A DNA stretch of 64,000 nt from positions 1 to 64,000 of the forward strand of contig NZ_JAJUWU010000018.1 in NCBI RefSeq assembly GCF_021390325.1, given 5' to 3'. The position numbers were made by a program, and so were the translations under genes. The DNA comes from Jiella avicenniae. GTDB lineage: Bacteria > Pseudomonadota > Alphaproteobacteria > Rhizobiales > Rhizobiaceae. Of the stretch, positions 39,824 to 49,803 are shown piece after piece. The first letter of the stretch is position 1. Each line of letters opens with the position of its first letter. The notes beneath the pieces are model-generated. The model was not told the DNA's origin. It did not search any database and worked only from the letters and a program-made list of their open reading frames with translations.

Positions 39824-40375
39824 GATGTCTCCTGGTCTCTCGTGAGCGTCGTCGGCCCGACGCGATCGGCGCTCCGGCCGGCCGGGCGGCGTCGTCTGGT
39901 CCGGGCGTCGGTCCGGGCCGCGCCCCGGGTCGGCGGGCTTTGCCGCCATCCGTCGGCCCCTGGCGATCGACTCGCCGGCCGAACCGGGCCAGATTTGAGC
40001 CCCCGGCAGCGAAATGCAAGGGCGCCGACAAGCGAGACGGCGCGTTAACCATGTCGCTTGGCGCTTCCTTAGCCAAGCTGCGCGACTGTGACCCGGGCCG
40101 CCGGCAGAACCGCCGGGCCGGGCCCACCGCACCCTTCGACGAGTTTGCCCGACGCATGAATGCCGCCACGATCATCGCCGACCGCGCGAAGAATGCCGCA
40201 AGAGGTGTGGCCGCCGGCTTCTCGACAAGCCGGGCCGGGACGTCTATTGCGGCGGCGACATCGGACGGAGCATGCGCAGCACGCGCAGGCGGAAGATGCA
40301 GGCGGCCGACACCGCGGATGCCTCGTCTCTCGGATACTCAAGGAGCCGCCTCGTGAAGGCTGGGCGCCGACCCAC
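39824..40375. other. Divergent promoter region between pepA and lptF
   Basis: 552 bp without a convincing gene. It contains TTGGC-N9-GCCAA at 40058-40076 and TTAACC at 40045-40050. A 138-codon plus-strand frame (39940-40356) is Arg/Ala-rich and shows no family features. The gap should hold promoters for pepA-holC and the lpt operon. Confidence 0.5.
40057..40077. promoter_or_regulatory. Inverted repeat in the pepA-lptF gap
   Basis: CTTGGC-N9-GCCAAG is a perfect 6-bp-arm dyad with centre-to-centre spacing suited to a dimeric regulator. It lies about 300 bp before lptF. The protein is unknown. Confidence 0.3.
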
Positions 40376-41569
40376 ATGACGATACTCGAACGCTACGTCT
40401 TCCGGCGGGCCGTGACGAATTCGCTGGGCGCCCTCGGCGCGCTGGTGATGATCGTCTGGATCGTCCAGGCGCTGTCGCGCGTCGACATCGTCAAGTCGAC
40501 GGCGTCGGCGGCGGGCAACGTCTTCTGGATCGCCCTGATGCTTCTGCCGGACCTTGCGGCCGGCATCGTCCCCTTCGCCGTGCTGATCGGCGCGATCTAC
40601 ACGCTGAACGGTCTCAACGCCGATTCCGAACGGGCGGTGATGGCCGCTTCCGGCGCCTCGCCGAAGGTCGCCGCCAAGCCGATCATCGTCCTGGGGGTGC
40701 TCGGCGGGATCGTTATCCTCCTCGTCTCGCACGTCGTCGGACCGATGTCCTCGAAGGCCTTCCGCGACGGGATCCGCGCCATCAACGCCGATACCATCAC
40801 CCTGTTCCTGCAGCCGGGACGGTTCGAAAAGGTCCAGGACGGCCTCGAACTGTCGATCGGCGCGGCGCGCGGCTCGAACATCACCAGCCTGTTCATCGCC
40901 GACACGCGGGATCCGAAGACCGAGCTGATCTATTTCGCCCGGCAGGCGCGGATCGCCGAGGAAGACGGGCAGTCGCTGCTTCTCCTCAGCGACGGGCAGC
41001 TGCATCGCCGCGACGTCAAGGACGATTCCGTCGCGGTCGTCCAGTTCCAGTCCTATGCGTTCGATCTGGCCGACCTGAAGCCGGCCAATCAGAGCGACTG
41101 GATCCGCACCTCCGAGCGCTCGACCGCCGAGCTGATCTCCCCCAACCCCGCCGACAAGCTCTATCGCGAGGATCCGGGCTCCCTGTGGGCGGAACTGACC
41201 GACCGGATGACCTCGTGGCTCTATGCCGTCGCCTTCGCGCTCTGGGCGGTCGTCGTGGCGGGCCATCCGCGCACCAATCGCGAGGCGAGTTCCGCCGCGA
41301 TGACGCTCGGCCTGACGGGCGGGCTCGGGCTGAAGGCACTCGGCTTTCTGGTCATCGCCCAGGTCGACGGCCAGTCCGGATGGGCTCTCGCCGCCTATGT
41401 TCTGCCGCTTTCGGCCATCGCGCTCGACGCCTGGCTGATCTGGTCCGATGCGAACATCGCCGAATGGACGGTCTACCGGCGATCGGTCGAGGCGGTCGAG
41501 GCGGCGACCCATGCCATCGCCCGGCTCTTCGAGGGCCCGAAGCCCGGAACCGCCGGGGCCGGCCGATGA
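40376..41569 (+). CDS. lptF: LPS export ABC transporter permease LptF
   Basis: Inner-membrane half of the LptB2FG complex that extracts LPS. From the ATG at 40376 it has 397 residues: TM1 and TM2-3 at the N-terminus (ILERYVFRRAVTNSLGAL), a periplasmic jellyroll of about 130 residues in the middle, and three C-terminal spans (SGWALAAYVLPLSAIALDAWLI). It overlaps lptG by ATGA at 41566-41569. Paralogue LptG follows, and lptD is next; this grouping is common in alphaproteobacteria. LptB is not in the window. Confidence 0.92.
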   Translation: MTILERYVFRRAVTNSLGALGALVMIVWIVQALSRVDIVKSTASAAGNVFWIALMLLPDLAAGIVPFAVLIGAIYTLNGLNADSERAVMAASGASPKVAAKPIIVLGVLGGIVILLVSHVVGPMSSKAFRDGIRAINADTITLFLQPGRFEKVQDGLELSIGAARGSNITSLFIADTRDPKTELIYFARQARIAEEDGQSLLLLSDGQLHRRDVKDDSVAVVQFQSYAFDLADLKPANQSDWIRTSERSTAELISPNPADKLYREDPGSLWAELTDRMTSWLYAVAFALWAVVVAGHPRTNREASSAAMTLGLTGGLGLKALGFLVIAQVDGQSGWALAAYVLPLSAIALDAWLIWSDANIAEWTVYRRSVEAVEAATHAIARLFEGPKPGTAGAGR

Positions 41570-42645
41570 GGAACCTGACGCTCAACCGCTATTTCCTGCG
41601 GCTCTATCTCATCTCGTTCTTCTCGACGCTGCTCGCCGTCTTCGCGCTCATCTATCTCATCGACATGGTCGAGCTGTCGCGGCGCGGACGCACGGACGAA
41701 CTCGGCTTCCTGGGCGCCGCGAGCTTCTCGGCGCTGCGCGTGCCGGGCTTCATGGAACAGGCGTTTCCCTTCATCGTCCTGTTCGCGTCGATCTTCACGC
41801 TGCTCAATCTCAACCGGCGGCTGGAACTCGTCGTCGCGCGCAGCGCCGGCGTGTCGATCTGGCAGATGCTGATGCCCTTCATGGCCGGATCGCTGCTTCT
41901 CGGCCTCGCCGCGACCTTCGTCTACAATCCGCTCGCCGCCTGGACCAAGGCGCAGGCCGAAACGATCGAGACGTCGGTGTTCGGCGGATCCTCGTCGCGA
42001 ACCGGCGAGGAGGTGTGGCTGCGTCAGAACGCCGACGGCGTTCGCTCGATCCTCGGCGGCGCGACCGTCGCCGCCGGCGGCACCGAACTCGGCAAGGTCA
42101 GCGCCTTCCTGTTCGGCGACGACGGTTCGATCGTCCAGCGCATCGATGCCGACCGCGCCGTCCTCCAGAACGGCCAGTGGGTGCTGTCGCAGCCCCGCGT
42201 CACCCGGATCGGCTATCCGCCGTCCTATCCCCGGCAATTCGTGCTGCCGACCACCCTGAAGCCGGAATACATCGAACAGCGCGTCGCCGATCCCGAGGCG
42301 ACCTCGGTGTTCGCGCTGCCCCGGGAAATCAAGGTGGCGGGCAGCCTCGGCCTCAATGCGATGGCCTTCGACATGCAGTATCAGACGCTGCTCGCCCGCC
42401 CGGCGCTGTTCCTCGCCATGACGCTCGTGGCTGCGACAGTTGGGACACGGTTCTCCAGAACTCAACAGGCCGGCCGGGCGATTGCCCTTGGAGTGCTGGC
42501 GGGCTTCACACTCTACGTGATAACGTTCCTCGCGAAGGCGCTGGGGAGCAACGACATCGTTCCGCCGGTGGTGGCCGCGTGGTTTCCGGTATTGGCCGCA
42601 GGATCGTTGGGGGTAACGATCCTGCTCCATCAGGAGGATGGATAG
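41566..42645 (+). CDS. lptG: LPS export ABC transporter permease LptG
   Basis: Paralogous permease partner of LptF. It has 359 residues with spans at about 17-37, 62-82 and 100-120. The N-terminus NRYFLRLYLISFFSTLLAVF is the lateral-gate TM1, followed by a periplasmic beta-jellyroll that hands LPS to LptC/LptA, then TM4-6. It is 3 bp upstream of lptD and coupled to lptF by the overlapping stop/start. Confidence 0.92.
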   Translation: MRNLTLNRYFLRLYLISFFSTLLAVFALIYLIDMVELSRRGRTDELGFLGAASFSALRVPGFMEQAFPFIVLFASIFTLLNLNRRLELVVARSAGVSIWQMLMPFMAGSLLLGLAATFVYNPLAAWTKAQAETIETSVFGGSSSRTGEEVWLRQNADGVRSILGGATVAAGGTELGKVSAFLFGDDGSIVQRIDADRAVLQNGQWVLSQPRVTRIGYPPSYPRQFVLPTTLKPEYIEQRVADPEATSVFALPREIKVAGSLGLNAMAFDMQYQTLLARPALFLAMTLVAATVGTRFSRTQQAGRAIALGVLAGFTLYVITFLAKALGSNDIVPPVVAAWFPVLAAGSLGVTILLHQEDG

Positions 42646-42648
42646 GCG

Positions 42649-45090
42649 ATGACATTGAGGGGGACGTTCGCCGCCGAGCCGGGCGCGTTCCGGCTTAGGC
42701 CGTGGACCATTCTTCTTTTCGCGGCGTTTCTGCTCGGCGACCCGGCAGGCGTGCGCGCTCAGCCGGCGATCCCGACGGTGGGCGCAGCGGCGCCGGACCG
42801 CGACGCCAAGCTGTTCCTGGCCGCCGATACCGTCAATTACGACACCAGGAACGACGTCGTCACCGCCACCGGCGGTGTCCAGATCGATTACGGCGAATAC
42901 AAGCTGGTCGCCCGGCGGCTGATCTACAATCAGAAGACCCGCCGGCTGATCGCCGTCGGCGACGTCGAGCTGAAGGAGCCCGACGGCAACCTGATCTATG
43001 CCGACCAGATCGACGTCACCGACGACTTCCGCGACGGCTTCATCGAGGCCCTCAGGCTGGAAACGCCGGAAAACACCCGATTCGCCGCGGCCCAGGCGGT
43101 GCGCGGAAACGGCGCCACGACATTCGAGCGCGGCGTCTATACCGCCTGCGAGCCGTGTCGCGAAAATCCCGAGCGCGCCCCGCTGTGGCAGATCAAGGCG
43201 CGGCGAATCATCTGGGACGAGAAGGAGAAGGTGATCCGCTATTACGGTGCGCAGTTCGAGCTGTTCGGCGCGCCCATCGCCTATCTGCCCTACTTCCAGT
43301 CGGCCGACCCGACGGTGAAGCGCCAGAGCGGCTTCCTCGCACCGGAGTTCCGGACCTCCAGCGATCTCGGCTACGGCGTGCGGGTTCCTTATTTCATGGT
43401 GCTGAACGACAGCGCCGACGTCACCGTCGCCGGAACCTACTACACGAAGCAGGGCTTTCTCGCCGAAGCCGAGTATCGGCAGGCCTTCGACAACGGCATG
43501 TTCACCCTGAAGACCGCCGGCATCATCCAGCAGGACCGGGGCACCTTCGACGACGACACCCCCGACTACGCCAACAAGGACCGCGGCATGATCGGCTCGA
43601 CCGGCAAGTTCGCCCTGTCCGACCGCTGGACCTTCGGCTGGGACGTCCTCGTGGAGAGCGACCAGAACTTCGCCAACACCTACGACATCGCCGGATATTC
43701 GGACGGCAAGCGCGTCTCCGAAGTCTATCTGACGGGTCTCGGCGAGCGCAGCTACTTCGACCTCAGGGCGCAGAAGTTCCAGTACCAGTCGGACGACGAC
43801 GGATTGTCGCGTCAGCAGCCCTACGTCCTGCCGTCCCTTGACTACGAGCGGATCGAGCCGGAGTCGCTTTTCGGCGGCGAACTCAAGCTGACCGCCAACC
43901 TCGCTTCGATCCATCGCAACGAGGATTCCGTCACGCGGATCTGCAACACCTATCTTTCGGGCGGGATCGACCCCGAAGACGATTGCGCGGAGCCCTTCGA
44001 CGGCTTCCAGTTCGATCCGAACAACCTTCGCTACGAGGGCCTGGACGGCAGCTACACCCGCGCGACCACGGCGCTCGAGTGGAAGAACAGCTACATCCTT
44101 CCCGTCGGCCTGGTGCTGACGCCGATGGCCTCGGTGCGGGGCGATCTCTACACCGCCGACATGTCGAGCAACGGCTCCACCCTGCCGTTCTACGCGGGCG
44201 GGACGCGGATCACCAACGATGGCTTCGGCGCGGTGGACATCGACGACGACGGCTCGCGAGGCATGGCGACGGCGGCCCTCGAGGCGCGCTACCCCTACAT
44301 GATCGAGACGGCATACGGCAGCCACGTCATCGAGCCGATCGGCCAGATCATCGTGCGCCCGGACGAGACCAGCATCGGCTATCTTCCGAACGAAGACGCC
44401 CAGACCCTCGTCTTCAACACCGCCAACCTCTTCTCCCTCGACAAGTTCTCCGGCTACGACCGGATCGAGGGGGGCACCAGGGCCAATCTCGGCCTGCGCT
44501 ACGCCGGCAATTTCGACGGCGGCTATTCGATCGACGCGGTGATCGGCCAGTCCTATCATCTGGCCGGCATCAACTCCTACGCCCAGCGCGACCTCAGCCT
44601 CGTCGGCTATGATTCGGGCCTGGAAACCGATCGCTCCGACTATGTCGGCTCCCTGTCCTTCGGCATGCCCTCCGGCGTCACCTTCGGCACCCAGGCGCGG
44701 TTCGACGAAGAGGACTTCGCCCTGCGCCGGGCCGATCTCTACGGCTCCTATACGGGACCGATCGCTTCGGGCTACGTCGCCTATTCTTTCATCGACGCGC
44801 AGCCGACCTACGGGTCGATCGACGATCAGAACCAGATCACCGCCGGCGCCTCGCTGAAATTCGACCAGAACTGGACCGCCTACGGCACGATCGGCTACGA
44901 CATCGAGAACAAGTCGGTGATCCGCCAGGGCGTGGCCGTCGGCTGGGCCAACGAGTGCTATTCGATGCTTCTCGCATTCGAGGACGAAAATTCCAGCTAT
45001 TCCGACGAAAACGGCTCGACGACGGTGATGTTCAAGATCGGCCTGAGGACGCTGACGAACTTCAACGAACCCTACGACATCGGGCTCTGA
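42649..45090 (+). CDS. lptD: LPS-assembly protein LptD
   Basis: Outer-membrane 26-strand barrel that inserts LPS with LptE. It has 813 residues: a signal peptide ending GVRAQPA, an N-terminal OstA-like jellyroll (LFLAADTVNYDTRNDVVTATGG to about residue 190) and a barrel from about 210 to the end. Cysteines in CEPC, CNTY...EDDC and NECYS are available for the disulphides needed to connect domains, but their positions differ from E. coli. The last residue is Leu, with the C-terminal strand MFKIGLRTL. It starts 3 bp after lptG. Confidence 0.93.
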   Translation: MTLRGTFAAEPGAFRLRPWTILLFAAFLLGDPAGVRAQPAIPTVGAAAPDRDAKLFLAADTVNYDTRNDVVTATGGVQIDYGEYKLVARRLIYNQKTRRLIAVGDVELKEPDGNLIYADQIDVTDDFRDGFIEALRLETPENTRFAAAQAVRGNGATTFERGVYTACEPCRENPERAPLWQIKARRIIWDEKEKVIRYYGAQFELFGAPIAYLPYFQSADPTVKRQSGFLAPEFRTSSDLGYGVRVPYFMVLNDSADVTVAGTYYTKQGFLAEAEYRQAFDNGMFTLKTAGIIQQDRGTFDDDTPDYANKDRGMIGSTGKFALSDRWTFGWDVLVESDQNFANTYDIAGYSDGKRVSEVYLTGLGERSYFDLRAQKFQYQSDDDGLSRQQPYVLPSLDYERIEPESLFGGELKLTANLASIHRNEDSVTRICNTYLSGGIDPEDDCAEPFDGFQFDPNNLRYEGLDGSYTRATTALEWKNSYILPVGLVLTPMASVRGDLYTADMSSNGSTLPFYAGGTRITNDGFGAVDIDDDGSRGMATAALEARYPYMIETAYGSHVIEPIGQIIVRPDETSIGYLPNEDAQTLVFNTANLFSLDKFSGYDRIEGGTRANLGLRYAGNFDGGYSIDAVIGQSYHLAGINSYAQRDLSLVGYDSGLETDRSDYVGSLSFGMPSGVTFGTQARFDEEDFALRRADLYGSYTGPIASGYVAYSFIDAQPTYGSIDDQNQITAGASLKFDQNWTAYGTIGYDIENKSVIRQGVAVGWANECYSMLLAFEDENSSYSDENGSTTVMFKIGLRTLTNFNEPYDIGL

Positions 45091-45436
45091 GCGGCGCACT
45101 CCGCCGCTACGCGATCGCGCCGGCAGCCCGGTGCGGGGCGCCTGCGTGGCGACGGCAATCCCCTCCGGTTCGACCGACGCTCGCGCGAAGGCCTGCGGCA
45201 AAACGATCTCGCCGTTCCGCGCCGTCACCATCGTTTCGCCAAAGCTTTCGTGTTGACCGGACCGGTGACGCGCGCCACCGACCGCAGTCAGCGACGAATT
45301 CACTTCTCACGGAGCGTCAAGTCGCTTACACGAAGACGGCCTGACGGCGGGCGGGCCGCAAGTCGATCGGCCGCGCCGACCAACCGACCAACCCAGCGGC
45401 AGAAACGGCCGCTCTGGATGAGGAGTCAGAGCCTCG
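45091..45436. other. Intergenic region between lptD and surA
   Basis: 346 bp in an otherwise tight operon. No gene is convincing; minus-strand frames are Arg/Ala-rich. AT-poor, with CACGGAGCGTCAAG near 45307. The gap may contain a separate promoter for surA-pdxA-rsmA. Confidence 0.45.
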
Positions 45437-46384
45437 ATGACATTCGTGAGATTGCTGGCAGGCCTTGCCGCGGCCGGCGCCTTTTTCGTCGCTGCGCCCG
45501 CCGACCTTTCGCTCGCCCCGAAGGTGGCGCAGGCGGCTTCGGAGGTCGCCGTCGTCGTCAACGGTCAGCCTGTCACCACCTATCAGATCCGTCAGCGGGC
45601 GGCCTTCATGAAGCTTCGCCGCGAGAGCGGAAATCTCACGCAGAAGGCCACCGACGAGCTGATCGACGAAACGCTGAAGCTGCAGGAAGCGCGGCGGCGC
45701 GGGGTGAACATTCCCGATCAGGCCGTCGATCAGGCCTTCGAGAACTTCGCCAAGCAGAACAAGCTCTCCCCCGCGCAGCTCACGGAAGTGCTGTCGCGGG
45801 CCGGCTTCTCCGCCGAGGGCTTCAAGACATACATCCGCGCCCAGATGAGCTGGGGCCAGGCCGTGCAGGCGAGCCTTCGCCGCAACGAGGCGGTGAGCGA
45901 GCAGGATGCGGTCCAGCGCATGCTGGCCCAGGGCGGCAAGAAGCCGACCACCACCGAATACACGCTGCAGCAGATCATCTTCGTCATTCCGCCGAGCGAG
46001 CGCGGCGCCAGGATGCCGCTGCGCAAGCGCGAGGCCGAGGGCATGCGCGGGCGGCTGCGGGGCTGCGAGGGAACCTACGACATCGCCAAGCAGCTGCGCG
46101 ACGTGACCGTGCGCGATCTCGGCCGCGTCGCGGCGCCGGAGCTGCCGCCGCTCTGGAAGGACGCGGTGGAGGCGTCGTCGGTCGGCAAGTCGACGCCCGT
46201 GAAGGAAACCGATCGCGGCGTCGAGTTCATCATGGTGTGCAACACCCGCGAGATTTCCGACGACGTGTCCGCGGCGATGGTCTTCCGCTCGCGTGATCTC
46301 GAAAAGCTCGGCAAGAGCGAGTCGGGCCCCGACAAGGAGCTTCTCGACAAGCTCAAGAAGAGCGCGAAGATCGTCCGCAAATGA
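45437..46384 (+). CDS. SurA-like periplasmic peptidyl-prolyl isomerase/chaperone
   Basis: Assists folding of outer-membrane barrels. It has 315 residues: a signal peptide (ending KVAQAASEV), then the SurA N-terminal chaperone domain ([49 protein letters not shown]) and a C-terminal parvulin-like region ([41 protein letters not shown]) that appears weak or degenerate. The position in lptD-surA-pdxA-rsmA supports the role. The stop overlaps pdxA (ATGA). Confidence 0.88.
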   Translation: MTFVRLLAGLAAAGAFFVAAPADLSLAPKVAQAASEVAVVVNGQPVTTYQIRQRAAFMKLRRESGNLTQKATDELIDETLKLQEARRRGVNIPDQAVDQAFENFAKQNKLSPAQLTEVLSRAGFSAEGFKTYIRAQMSWGQAVQASLRRNEAVSEQDAVQRMLAQGGKKPTTTEYTLQQIIFVIPPSERGARMPLRKREAEGMRGRLRGCEGTYDIAKQLRDVTVRDLGRVAAPELPPLWKDAVEASSVGKSTPVKETDRGVEFIMVCNTREISDDVSAAMVFRSRDLEKLGKSESGPDKELLDKLKKSAKIVRK

Positions 46385-47427
46385 CGGCCGGCGGCGGCGA
46401 CACCCGCCTCGCGCCGCTCGCGGTGACGCTGGGCGAACCGTCCGGCGTCGGCGCGGACATCGTGCTGATGCTGAAGGCGGCGAAGGCCGACGCGCTTCCG
46501 CCGCTGTTCGTCCTTGCCGATCCGGACATGCTGTCCGCCCGCGCGAGCCGGCTGGGACTTTCCGGCCGGATCCGCTTCGAGACGATCGCCGCGCCGGAAG
46601 ACGCCGCCGGTGCCCGCCCCGAGGCGCTGGCGCTGCTGCCCCTCGAAAACCGTCAGACGGAGACGCCCGGCACGCCGCGGCCGGCCAACGGGGCCGGCAC
46701 GATCGAAGCGATCGACCGGGGCGTCGGCTTCTGCCTCGACGGGCGGGCTTCGGCGATCGTCACCGGGCCGATCGACAAGAAGGCGCTCTACGACGTCGGC
46801 TTCCGCCATCCCGGCCATACCGAATATCTCGCCGAGCTCTGCTCGCGGTCCGGCACGCCGGTCGTGCCGGTCATGCTCCTGACCGGGCCGGAGCTGTCCT
46901 GCGTCCCCGTCACCATCCACATTCCCCTCGCCGACGTCCCGGCCGCCCTGACGCGCGATCTGATCGTCGAAACCTGCCGCATCACCGCAGCGGACTATCG
47001 GCGCCGCCTCGGCATCGCCGCGCCGCGTCTCGCCGTCGCCGGGCTCAATCCCCATGCCGGCGAAAAGGGGGCGATCGGCGAGGAGGACGAGGCGGTGATC
47101 CGCCCGGCGATCGAGGCCCTGAGAGCCGAGGGCATCGATGCGGTCGGCCCGCTTCCCGCCGACACGATGTTCCACCCGCCGGCCCGGGCGCGCTACGACG
47201 TGGCGATCTGCATGTATCACGACCAGGCGCTGATTCCGGCCAAGACGCTGGCCTTCGACGAAACCGTCAACGTCACGCTGGGCCTGCCGATCATCCGCAC
47301 CTCGCCCGACCATGGCACCGCCGCCGACATCGCCGGCACCGGCACCGCGCGCCCCGACAGCTTTGCCGCCGCCATCGCGCTCGCCTGGAAGATGGCCGCG
47401 AGCGAGGCCGCGGCGAAGACCCCCTGA
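46381..47427 (+). CDS. pdxA: 4-hydroxythreonine-4-phosphate dehydrogenase PdxA
   Basis: NAD-dependent oxidative decarboxylation in pyridoxal phosphate synthesis. It has 348 residues, with [17 protein letters not shown] at the N-terminus, [12 protein letters not shown] (metal His), [18 protein letters not shown] and [36 protein letters not shown], the defining metal and substrate segments. Starts on the surA stop and its own stop overlaps rsmA (TGATG at 47425-47429). Confidence 0.96.
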   Translation: MTAGGGDTRLAPLAVTLGEPSGVGADIVLMLKAAKADALPPLFVLADPDMLSARASRLGLSGRIRFETIAAPEDAAGARPEALALLPLENRQTETPGTPRPANGAGTIEAIDRGVGFCLDGRASAIVTGPIDKKALYDVGFRHPGHTEYLAELCSRSGTPVVPVMLLTGPELSCVPVTIHIPLADVPAALTRDLIVETCRITAADYRRRLGIAAPRLAVAGLNPHAGEKGAIGEEDEAVIRPAIEALRAEGIDAVGPLPADTMFHPPARARYDVAICMYHDQALIPAKTLAFDETVNVTLGLPIIRTSPDHGTAADIAGTGTARPDSFAAAIALAWKMAASEAAAKTP

Positions 47428-48254
47428 TGCCCCCCACCGACGGGCTGCCGCCGCTGCGGGCGGTGATCGAGGCGCACGGCCTCGCGCCGAAGAAGAGCCT
47501 CGGCCAGAACTTCCTCCTCGATCTCAACCTCACCGGCCGCATCGCCCGGCAGGCCCTGCCGCTCGACCGGGCAACCGTCGTCGAGGTCGGCCCCGGACCG
47601 GGCGGCCTGACCCGCGCGCTGCTCGCCGAGGGCGCCAGGAAGGTCGTCGCGATCGAGAAGGACCCGCGCTGCATCGCAGCCCTCAAGGAAATCGCCGCCC
47701 GTTTCCCCGGACGGCTGGATATCCTCTCTGCCGACGCGCTCGACGTCGATTTCACGGCGCTGTCCGGCGGCGGCCCGGTCAAGATCGTCGCCAACCTGCC
47801 CTACAATGTCGGCACTCAGCTGCTGCTCGACTGGCTCACCCCCGCCATCTGGCCGCCGGTGTGGGAAAGCCTGACGCTGATGTTCCAGAAGGAGGTCGCC
47901 GAGCGCATCGTCGCGGCCCCCGGCACTAACCACTACGGCCGCCTGTCGGTCCTCGCCGGCTGGCGGGCGCGGGCGAAGATCCTCTTCGACGTCTCTCCCG
48001 CCGCCTTCACGCCACCGCCGAAGGTCACCTCGTCGATAGTCCAGCTGACGCCGAACCCCGCACCAGAACCCGCCGCGCTCGACAAGCTCGAAAAAGTCAC
48101 CGCCGCCGCCTTCGGCCAGCGCCGCAAGATGCTGCGCCAGAGCCTGAAGCCCCTCGGCGGCGAAGCGCTGCTCACGAGCGTCGGCATCGACCCGCAGCGG
48201 CGGGCGGAGACACTGAGCGTCAGCGAGTTCGTGCGGCTGGCGAATGCGGTGTGA
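47427..48254 (+). CDS. rsmA: 16S rRNA (adenine1518/1519-N6)-dimethyltransferase RsmA
   Basis: Dimethylates two adjacent adenosines in helix 45 during 30S maturation. It has 275 residues from the ATG at 47427. The SAM motifs are [30 protein letters not shown] and the catalytic NLPYNV (motif IV), then [10 protein letters not shown] near the C-terminus. Last gene of the lpt-surA-pdxA run; expression is coupled by the TGATG overlap with pdxA. Confidence 0.96.
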   Translation: MPPTDGLPPLRAVIEAHGLAPKKSLGQNFLLDLNLTGRIARQALPLDRATVVEVGPGPGGLTRALLAEGARKVVAIEKDPRCIAALKEIAARFPGRLDILSADALDVDFTALSGGGPVKIVANLPYNVGTQLLLDWLTPAIWPPVWESLTLMFQKEVAERIVAAPGTNHYGRLSVLAGWRARAKILFDVSPAAFTPPPKVTSSIVQLTPNPAPEPAALDKLEKVTAAAFGQRRKMLRQSLKPLGGEALLTSVGIDPQRRAETLSVSEFVRLANAV

Positions 48255-48350
48255 GCCGAAGGGCGTCCGGTTCGTTCGCCCTCTGGAGCCGCGAGGCAAA
48301 AAGGGACGAAACGCGGCGATTGCGGGGGCGAATGTCCTCGCAGACATGAC

Positions 48351-48713
48351 TTACGGTGTAGCTTCCCCATCCAGCCGTGCCATCAACCGAATGACGGCGG
48401 GCCGTAGAGCCGGCAAATGGACCACCAGGATCGACCGGATGTCGTTGTGATTGATGCGATAGTATTCGTGGCGCAGGAAGTTGCCGATGCCGATGATCCC
48501 CTGCCACGGCACGTCGGGCTCCCGACTTCGCAGGTCGGCTGGCAGTTCCTTGGCTGCCTCGGAAATAATCTGGATCGATCGCTCCACCGCCCGGATGAGC
48601 ACGAAATCGCCGAGGATCGTCTCGAAGGTCAACCCGTCCGTGTGGGACAGAATGCCGTCGATATTTTCGAGAATATGTTGGAGCCTGACGCGGGGGTCTT
48701 TGGCCGAAGTCAT
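48351..48713 (-). CDS. HepT-like (DUF86) ribonuclease, putative toxin partner
   Basis: A 120-residue helical protein of the HepT/DUF86 family, which acts with MntA-type nucleotidyltransferases as a toxin-antitoxin module. The HEPN active-site motif RX4-6HXY appears here as GNFLRHEYYRI: His82 and Tyr84 are kept, but the Arg expected five residues before His82 is Gly77; an Arg81 sits next to the His. AVERSIQIISEAAKELP is the family's other conserved helix. The start overlaps the nucleotidyltransferase stop by one base. RNase activity is uncertain because of the motif change. Confidence 0.82.
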   Translation of the reverse strand: MTSAKDPRVRLQHILENIDGILSHTDGLTFETILGDFVLIRAVERSIQIISEAAKELPADLRSREPDVPWQGIIGIGNFLRHEYYRINHNDIRSILVVHLPALRPAVIRLMARLDGEATP

Positions 48714-49012
48714 CAGAAAACGCGGACCGCGCTGCTTTCGATGAATGGCCGATAGACAGGCACCAGCCGGTCGCGGGTGCTGAACCCGATCTCCATTCCC
48801 GGAAACGCACTCTCCAGGGCCTCATAGGGCGCGAGAAAGTCCATGATGTCGGCGTCCCGCCCCTCGTCGAAATCGGCCAGCAGATCGATGTCGCTGTCCG
48901 GCCCGGCCTCGTCGCGGGCATAGGAGCCATAGAGATACAGCGCCGCCACGCCATGGGCGCGGATCTGCGGTTCGAGGCCCTTGAGGCGGGCGATGACGTC
49001 GTCGCGGGTCAT
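48713..49012 (-). CDS. MntA-like nucleotidyltransferase (antitoxin partner)
   Basis: Minimal nucleotidyltransferase of 99 residues from the ATG at 49012. The catalytic pattern GSYARDEAGPDSDIDLL (G29-S30, D41-x-D43) is complete; MntA enzymes AMPylate the HepT toxin to silence it. An ATG at 49042 would add ten residues (VDESSYLEA). The pair mntA-hepT overlaps as TGATG. It is placed between rsmA and gmk on the minus strand. Confidence 0.85.
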   Translation of the reverse strand: MTRDDVIARLKGLEPQIRAHGVAALYLYGSYARDEAGPDSDIDLLADFDEGRDADIMDFLAPYEALESAFPGMEIGFSTRDRLVPVYRPFIESSAVRVF

Positions 49013-49137
49013 GGCCTCAAGATAAGATGACTCGTCGACCATGTCATCTTCGATCGCATGTCAGCCTCGCCCGTCGCACCGAGCTGCACGAGCGGCGAGG
49101 TCGATCGGACGCGCATCTTCGTGCGAACCGCTCCCCC

Positions 49138-49803
49138 TCACCCAACCTCCTGCGCCAGCAGCGTCTCCGTAAAGGCCACCAGTCCCGGCCGTCGCTCGCG
49201 CTTCAGCCGCTCCGCCGCGATGATCGCCCGCACCGCCTGAAAGGCCCGGTCGAGATCGTCGTTGACGACGACGTAGTCGTAGTCGCGCCAGCGCGCGATC
49301 TCGACCTTGGCGTTGTTCAGGCGGATGGCGATGGTCTCGGCCGAGTCCTCGGCGCGGCGCAACAGGCGGGTCTTCAGCTCCTCCATCGAAGGCGGCAGGA
49401 TGAAGATCGAGACGACGTCGTCCTTGGCCTTTTCCTGCAATTGCAGGGCGCCCTGATAGTCGATGTCGAAGAGCATGTCGCGGCCCTCGCGCATCGCCTT
49501 TTCCGCCGGCGCGCGGGGGGTGCCGTAGAAGTTGCCGTGCACCTCGGCCCATTCCAAGAGCCCCTCCCCAGCCCGCAGGAACTCGAATTCCTCCCGGTCG
49601 ACGAAGCGGTAATGGACGCCGTCGATCTCGCTGGTGCGGCGCTTTCGCGTCGTCACCGACACCGACAGCGAGAAGCTCGGATCGAATTCGAGGAGATTGC
49701 GGGCAATCGTCGACTTGCCCGCCCCCGAGGGCGAGGAGAGGACCAGCATGATGCCGCGGCGGGCGATGTCCGGCGTCGAGCCGAGGTCGGTCGAAAGGGT
49801 CAT
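49138..49803 (-). CDS. gmk: Guanylate kinase
   Basis: Phosphorylates GMP to GDP. It has 221 residues with the P-loop [12 protein letters not shown] near residue 25, [10 protein letters not shown] and [15 protein letters not shown] (GMP-binding), and [12 protein letters not shown]. An N-terminal leader of about 18 residues precedes the P-loop strand. The start overlaps the yicC stop (ATGA, 49800-49803). Typical yicC-gmk coupling. Confidence 0.96.
   Translation of the reverse strand: MTLSTDLGSTPDIARRGIMLVLSSPSGAGKSTIARNLLEFDPSFSLSVSVTTRKRRTSEIDGVHYRFVDREEFEFLRAGEGLLEWAEVHGNFYGTPRAPAEKAMREGRDMLFDIDYQGALQLQEKAKDDVVSIFILPPSMEELKTRLLRRAEDSAETIAIRLNNAKVEIARWRDYDYVVVNDDLDRAFQAVRAIIAAERLKRERRPGLVAFTETLLAQEVG

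Noticed and set aside
39940-40356. 138-codon plus-strand frame between pepA and lptF
   Set aside because: Arg/Ala-rich with no start signal; the region more likely holds divergent promoters.
41473-45303. Very long minus-strand frame across lptF-lptG-lptD
   Set aside because: Composition is typical of an antisense shadow of high-GC genes and it crosses three conserved genes.
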